Source: Vibrio maerlii
GTDB lineage: Bacteria > Pseudomonadota > Gammaproteobacteria > Enterobacterales > Vibrionaceae
NCBI RefSeq assembly: GCF_003415655.1
Contig: NZ_QRHC01000009.1
Location: 124,001 to 188,000, forward strand
Direction: 5' to 3'
Length of the DNA stretch: 64,000 nucleotides
How positions within the stretch are numbered: position 1 is the stretch's first letter; the number at the start of each line of letters is the position of its first letter. Below the pieces are notes generated by a model that worked only from the letters and a program-made list of their open reading frames with translations, ran no database searches and was not told where the DNA came from. Below, in pieces: positions 62,325 through 64,000 of the stretch. Position numbers and translations under genes: made by a program.

Positions 62325-62486
62325 TTATTCAATTTCACGTTAAAAGTGTGTCGTGGTTAATGTTGATTACAGCTTGAGGCAGTAAATCTACTCAAATGTA
62401 AGATTAGAGCCTGAAAAATATAAGGATATCGTGATAGACTGCAACGCAGCATCATTAGGCAGGATTAGATAGGAGAATATTGACCC

Positions 62487-62969
62487 ATGCCATCATTTGA
62501 TATCATTTCAGAAATCGATTCAGTAGAGCTGCGTAACGCAGTCGATAACGCTAACCGTGAACTTTCAACTCGTTTTGATTTTCGTGGTATAGAAGCTAGC
62601 TTCGAATATAAAGATGAAGTAGTAAAGCTGAAAGCAGAAGCAGATTTCCAACTGAAGCAAATGCGAGACATTCTGCGTGGAAACCTGACTAAGCGTAATG
62701 TTGATCCAAACGCAATGGAATCAAAAGAACCGACAGCAAGCGGTAAAAACTGGTCTCAAGATGTGCTATTCAAACAAGGCATCGACACACCAACCGCTAA
62801 GAAAATCGTTAAACAAATCAAAGATTCAAAAATCAAAGTTCAAGCTGCAATTCAAGGTGAGAAAGTTCGTGTGACAGGCAAAAAGCGCGATGATCTTCAA
62901 GCGGTAATGACTCTTGTACGTGAAGCAGAACTTGGTCAACCATTCCAGTTCGATAACTTCCGCGACTAA
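62487..62969 (+). CDS. yajQ: YajQ, nucleotide-binding protein
   Basis: A 160-residue protein with the family blocks [40 protein letters not shown] and KTKDSKIK-like [25 protein letters not shown]. YajQ proteins bind nucleotides and, in Xanthomonas and Pseudomonas, cyclic di-GMP. The ribosome site AGGAGAATATTGACC precedes the ATG. It ends with a strong hairpin. Confidence 0.95.
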   Translation: MPSFDIISEIDSVELRNAVDNANRELSTRFDFRGIEASFEYKDEVVKLKAEADFQLKQMRDILRGNLTKRNVDPNAMESKEPTASGKNWSQDVLFKQGIDTPTAKKIVKQIKDSKIKVQAAIQGEKVRVTGKKRDDLQAVMTLVREAELGQPFQFDNFRD

Positions 62970-62995
62970 TCTTTGCGAGAAGTAACAAACACAAT

Positions 62996-63021
62996 AAAGG
63001 GGACTCAATTAAGTCCCCTTT
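62996..63021. terminator. Bidirectional terminator between yajQ and cysG-like
   Basis: Stem AAAGGGGACT/AGTCCCCTTT with a six-base loop and T tracts, between convergent genes. Confidence 0.88.
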
Positions 63022-63071
63022 CGTTTGCCTGCTCACCTACACCAGCTCAGGAGAGTTCAGACCAATTGACA

Positions 63072-64000
63072 TTACGAGCCTTGAGTCATTATTGAGATAT
63101 TCTGAGTGAGCAACTTAAACTCTGCCGATCCTTCTGGGATGAATACCACAACGCGCATAGGCTTAAGTTCTGGATTCGCTATCATAGAAGATAGCTCGGC
63201 ACTATTGGCATAGACTTCACGTTCTGCATCTCGACGACACAAATCAATATACTCAAATGGGCAATCTTGTGGATGCAAAACGAGCTCAGCTTGCTGCATC
63301 TTTTTGAGCGCCTTTAGCGTCAATAGCTCCGGATCTACCCCAAACTCTAACCAAGTTAAACTGCCTTGCATATCAATACTCGTCGCAATGGACGCTTGAT
63401 ATAACGCTTCCAGCTCCTCGCGGCTTTGTGCGAGCTCAACCTTAGTGTCATTTAGGAACAGTTCCCAGAATTTTCGACGCTCATCAACTGTTGAAAAATG
63501 CTCTTTAATTGAATTTCTTTTCGACGCACAAAAATCTGCTAGTAAAGAGAGATTGAATGGTAAAACCGACTCAAATTTTTCTCGCACCTTACGCACAAGC
63601 ACCGGTGAAGCTCCCCCACTCGATACTGCAATCTGAATCCGTCCACGATTCACAAGTGACGGTGTAATGAAATCGCAATAAGGAAGGTCATCCACAACGT
63701 TAACTAGTAGGCCTTTCTCTTTTGCATCTTTATGCACTTGGTGGTTGAGCTCATTGTTGTCCGTCGTTGCCCAAACCTGCACGTACTCATTTGACATCAA
63801 ACCTGGGTGGTAAAAACTCTGCACCCATCGACATTCCTGCGCATCGACCTTTGTTTGAAGGTAGTTCTCAATAGAAGGAGATACGATCGTGACGTCAGCA
63901 CCAGCCCTTATCAATGTATCCACTTTACGGCTGGCAACTTCTCCCCCGCCGACGACGAGAACAGGCTTTGCTTTAAGGTCTAAAAATAGTGGGAAATACT
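63072..64000 (-). CDS. Siroheme synthase (precorrin-2 dehydrogenase/ferrochelatase) with a vestigial SUMT domain (5' end beyond window)
   Basis: About 309 codons, lacking only the first two or three. Residues near the edge read YFPLFLDLKAKPVLVVGGGEVASRKV, the NAD-binding start of CysG/Met8p, followed by NVVDDLPYCDF and AVSSGGASPVLVRKVREKFE. It would oxidise precorrin-2 and insert iron. After about residue 225 a short piece (VDPELLTLKALKKMQQAELVLHPQDCPFEYIDLCRRDAERE) resembles the start of the SUMT half of CysG, but the glycine-rich GxGPGDP loop is reduced to FGVDPE and the rest is missing. The methyltransferase must therefore come from a separate CobA. Confidence 0.88.
   Translation of the reverse strand, partial: YFPLFLDLKAKPVLVVGGGEVASRKVDTLIRAGADVTIVSPSIENYLQTKVDAQECRWVQSFYHPGLMSNEYVQVWATTDNNELNHQVHKDAKEKGLLVNVVDDLPYCDFITPSLVNRGRIQIAVSSGGASPVLVRKVREKFESVLPFNLSLLADFCASKRNSIKEHFSTVDERRKFWELFLNDTKVELAQSREELEALYQASIATSIDMQGSLTWLEFGVDPELLTLKALKKMQQAELVLHPQDCPFEYIDLCRRDAEREVYANSAELSSMIANPELKPMRVVVFIPEGSAEFKLLTQNISIMTQGS

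Overview
The window looks like the replication-terminus region of chromosome I of a Vibrio species (Vibrionaceae). A near-perfect dif site lies at 8325-8352. Four exact matS sites (9071, 18675, 28320, 50036) and the gene for their binding protein, MatP (10548-10997), are present. Gene order and families fit Vibrio: matP-lonH-fabA-rmf, DUF3634, DUF2835, DUF3466, ZapC-PyrD and a large NAD-dependent glutamate dehydrogenase. No rRNA, tRNA, CRISPR array or intact insertion sequence was seen. The species cannot be named from the sequence alone.

Layout. 1-7.8 kb: start of fnr with an FNR-type box in front of it, then a minus-strand cbb3 oxidase block (ccoNOQP, ccoH, ccoI, ccoS) and a TauE/SafE-like membrane protein. 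8.2-8.5 kb: dif. 8.5-13.7 kb: HDOD protein, small envelope proteins, matP, lonH, fabA (with FabR and FadR-like sites), rmf. 13.8-30.9 kb: housekeeping genes (DUF3466 protein, uup, glutaredoxin-like, rlmKL, zapC, pyrD, gdh, DUF2835, pepN). 31.0-32.8 kb: a head-to-head junction of two broken genes, a 5'-truncated prc and a 5'-truncated ABC exporter; proQ and msrC, expected beside prc by synteny with E. coli, are absent. 32.8-38.6 kb: letA-letB (pqiA/MCE lipid transport), rsmF and the sRNA SdsR.

38.6-64 kb is more accessory. It holds a CvfB-like RNA-binding protein, an unknown membrane protein, a DUF4442 thioesterase-like protein, a DAHP synthase, and an orphan IS30-type HTH protein followed by four TGTTGCACTTGC direct repeats. 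Next is a CRP-controlled operon (VOC protein, DhaK, DhaL, LsrF-like aldolase, DUF1097 membrane protein) that looks like an undescribed ketose or DPD-like catabolic route. Three late corrinoid genes (cobC, cobD, cbiB) follow, then a molybdenum hydroxylase operon (iorA-iorB-xdhC-mocA).

A zinc-starvation island spans 54.6-59.4 kb. Two transcription units (DUF1826-aspartoacylase, and zur-dihydroorotase-COG0523 GTPase) are each headed by an almost identical Zur-box palindrome. The right end holds a GalB-like PIG-L protein, a DhuI/KduD-type uronate pair, yajQ and a siroheme synthase with a vestigial methyltransferase domain that runs to the window edge.
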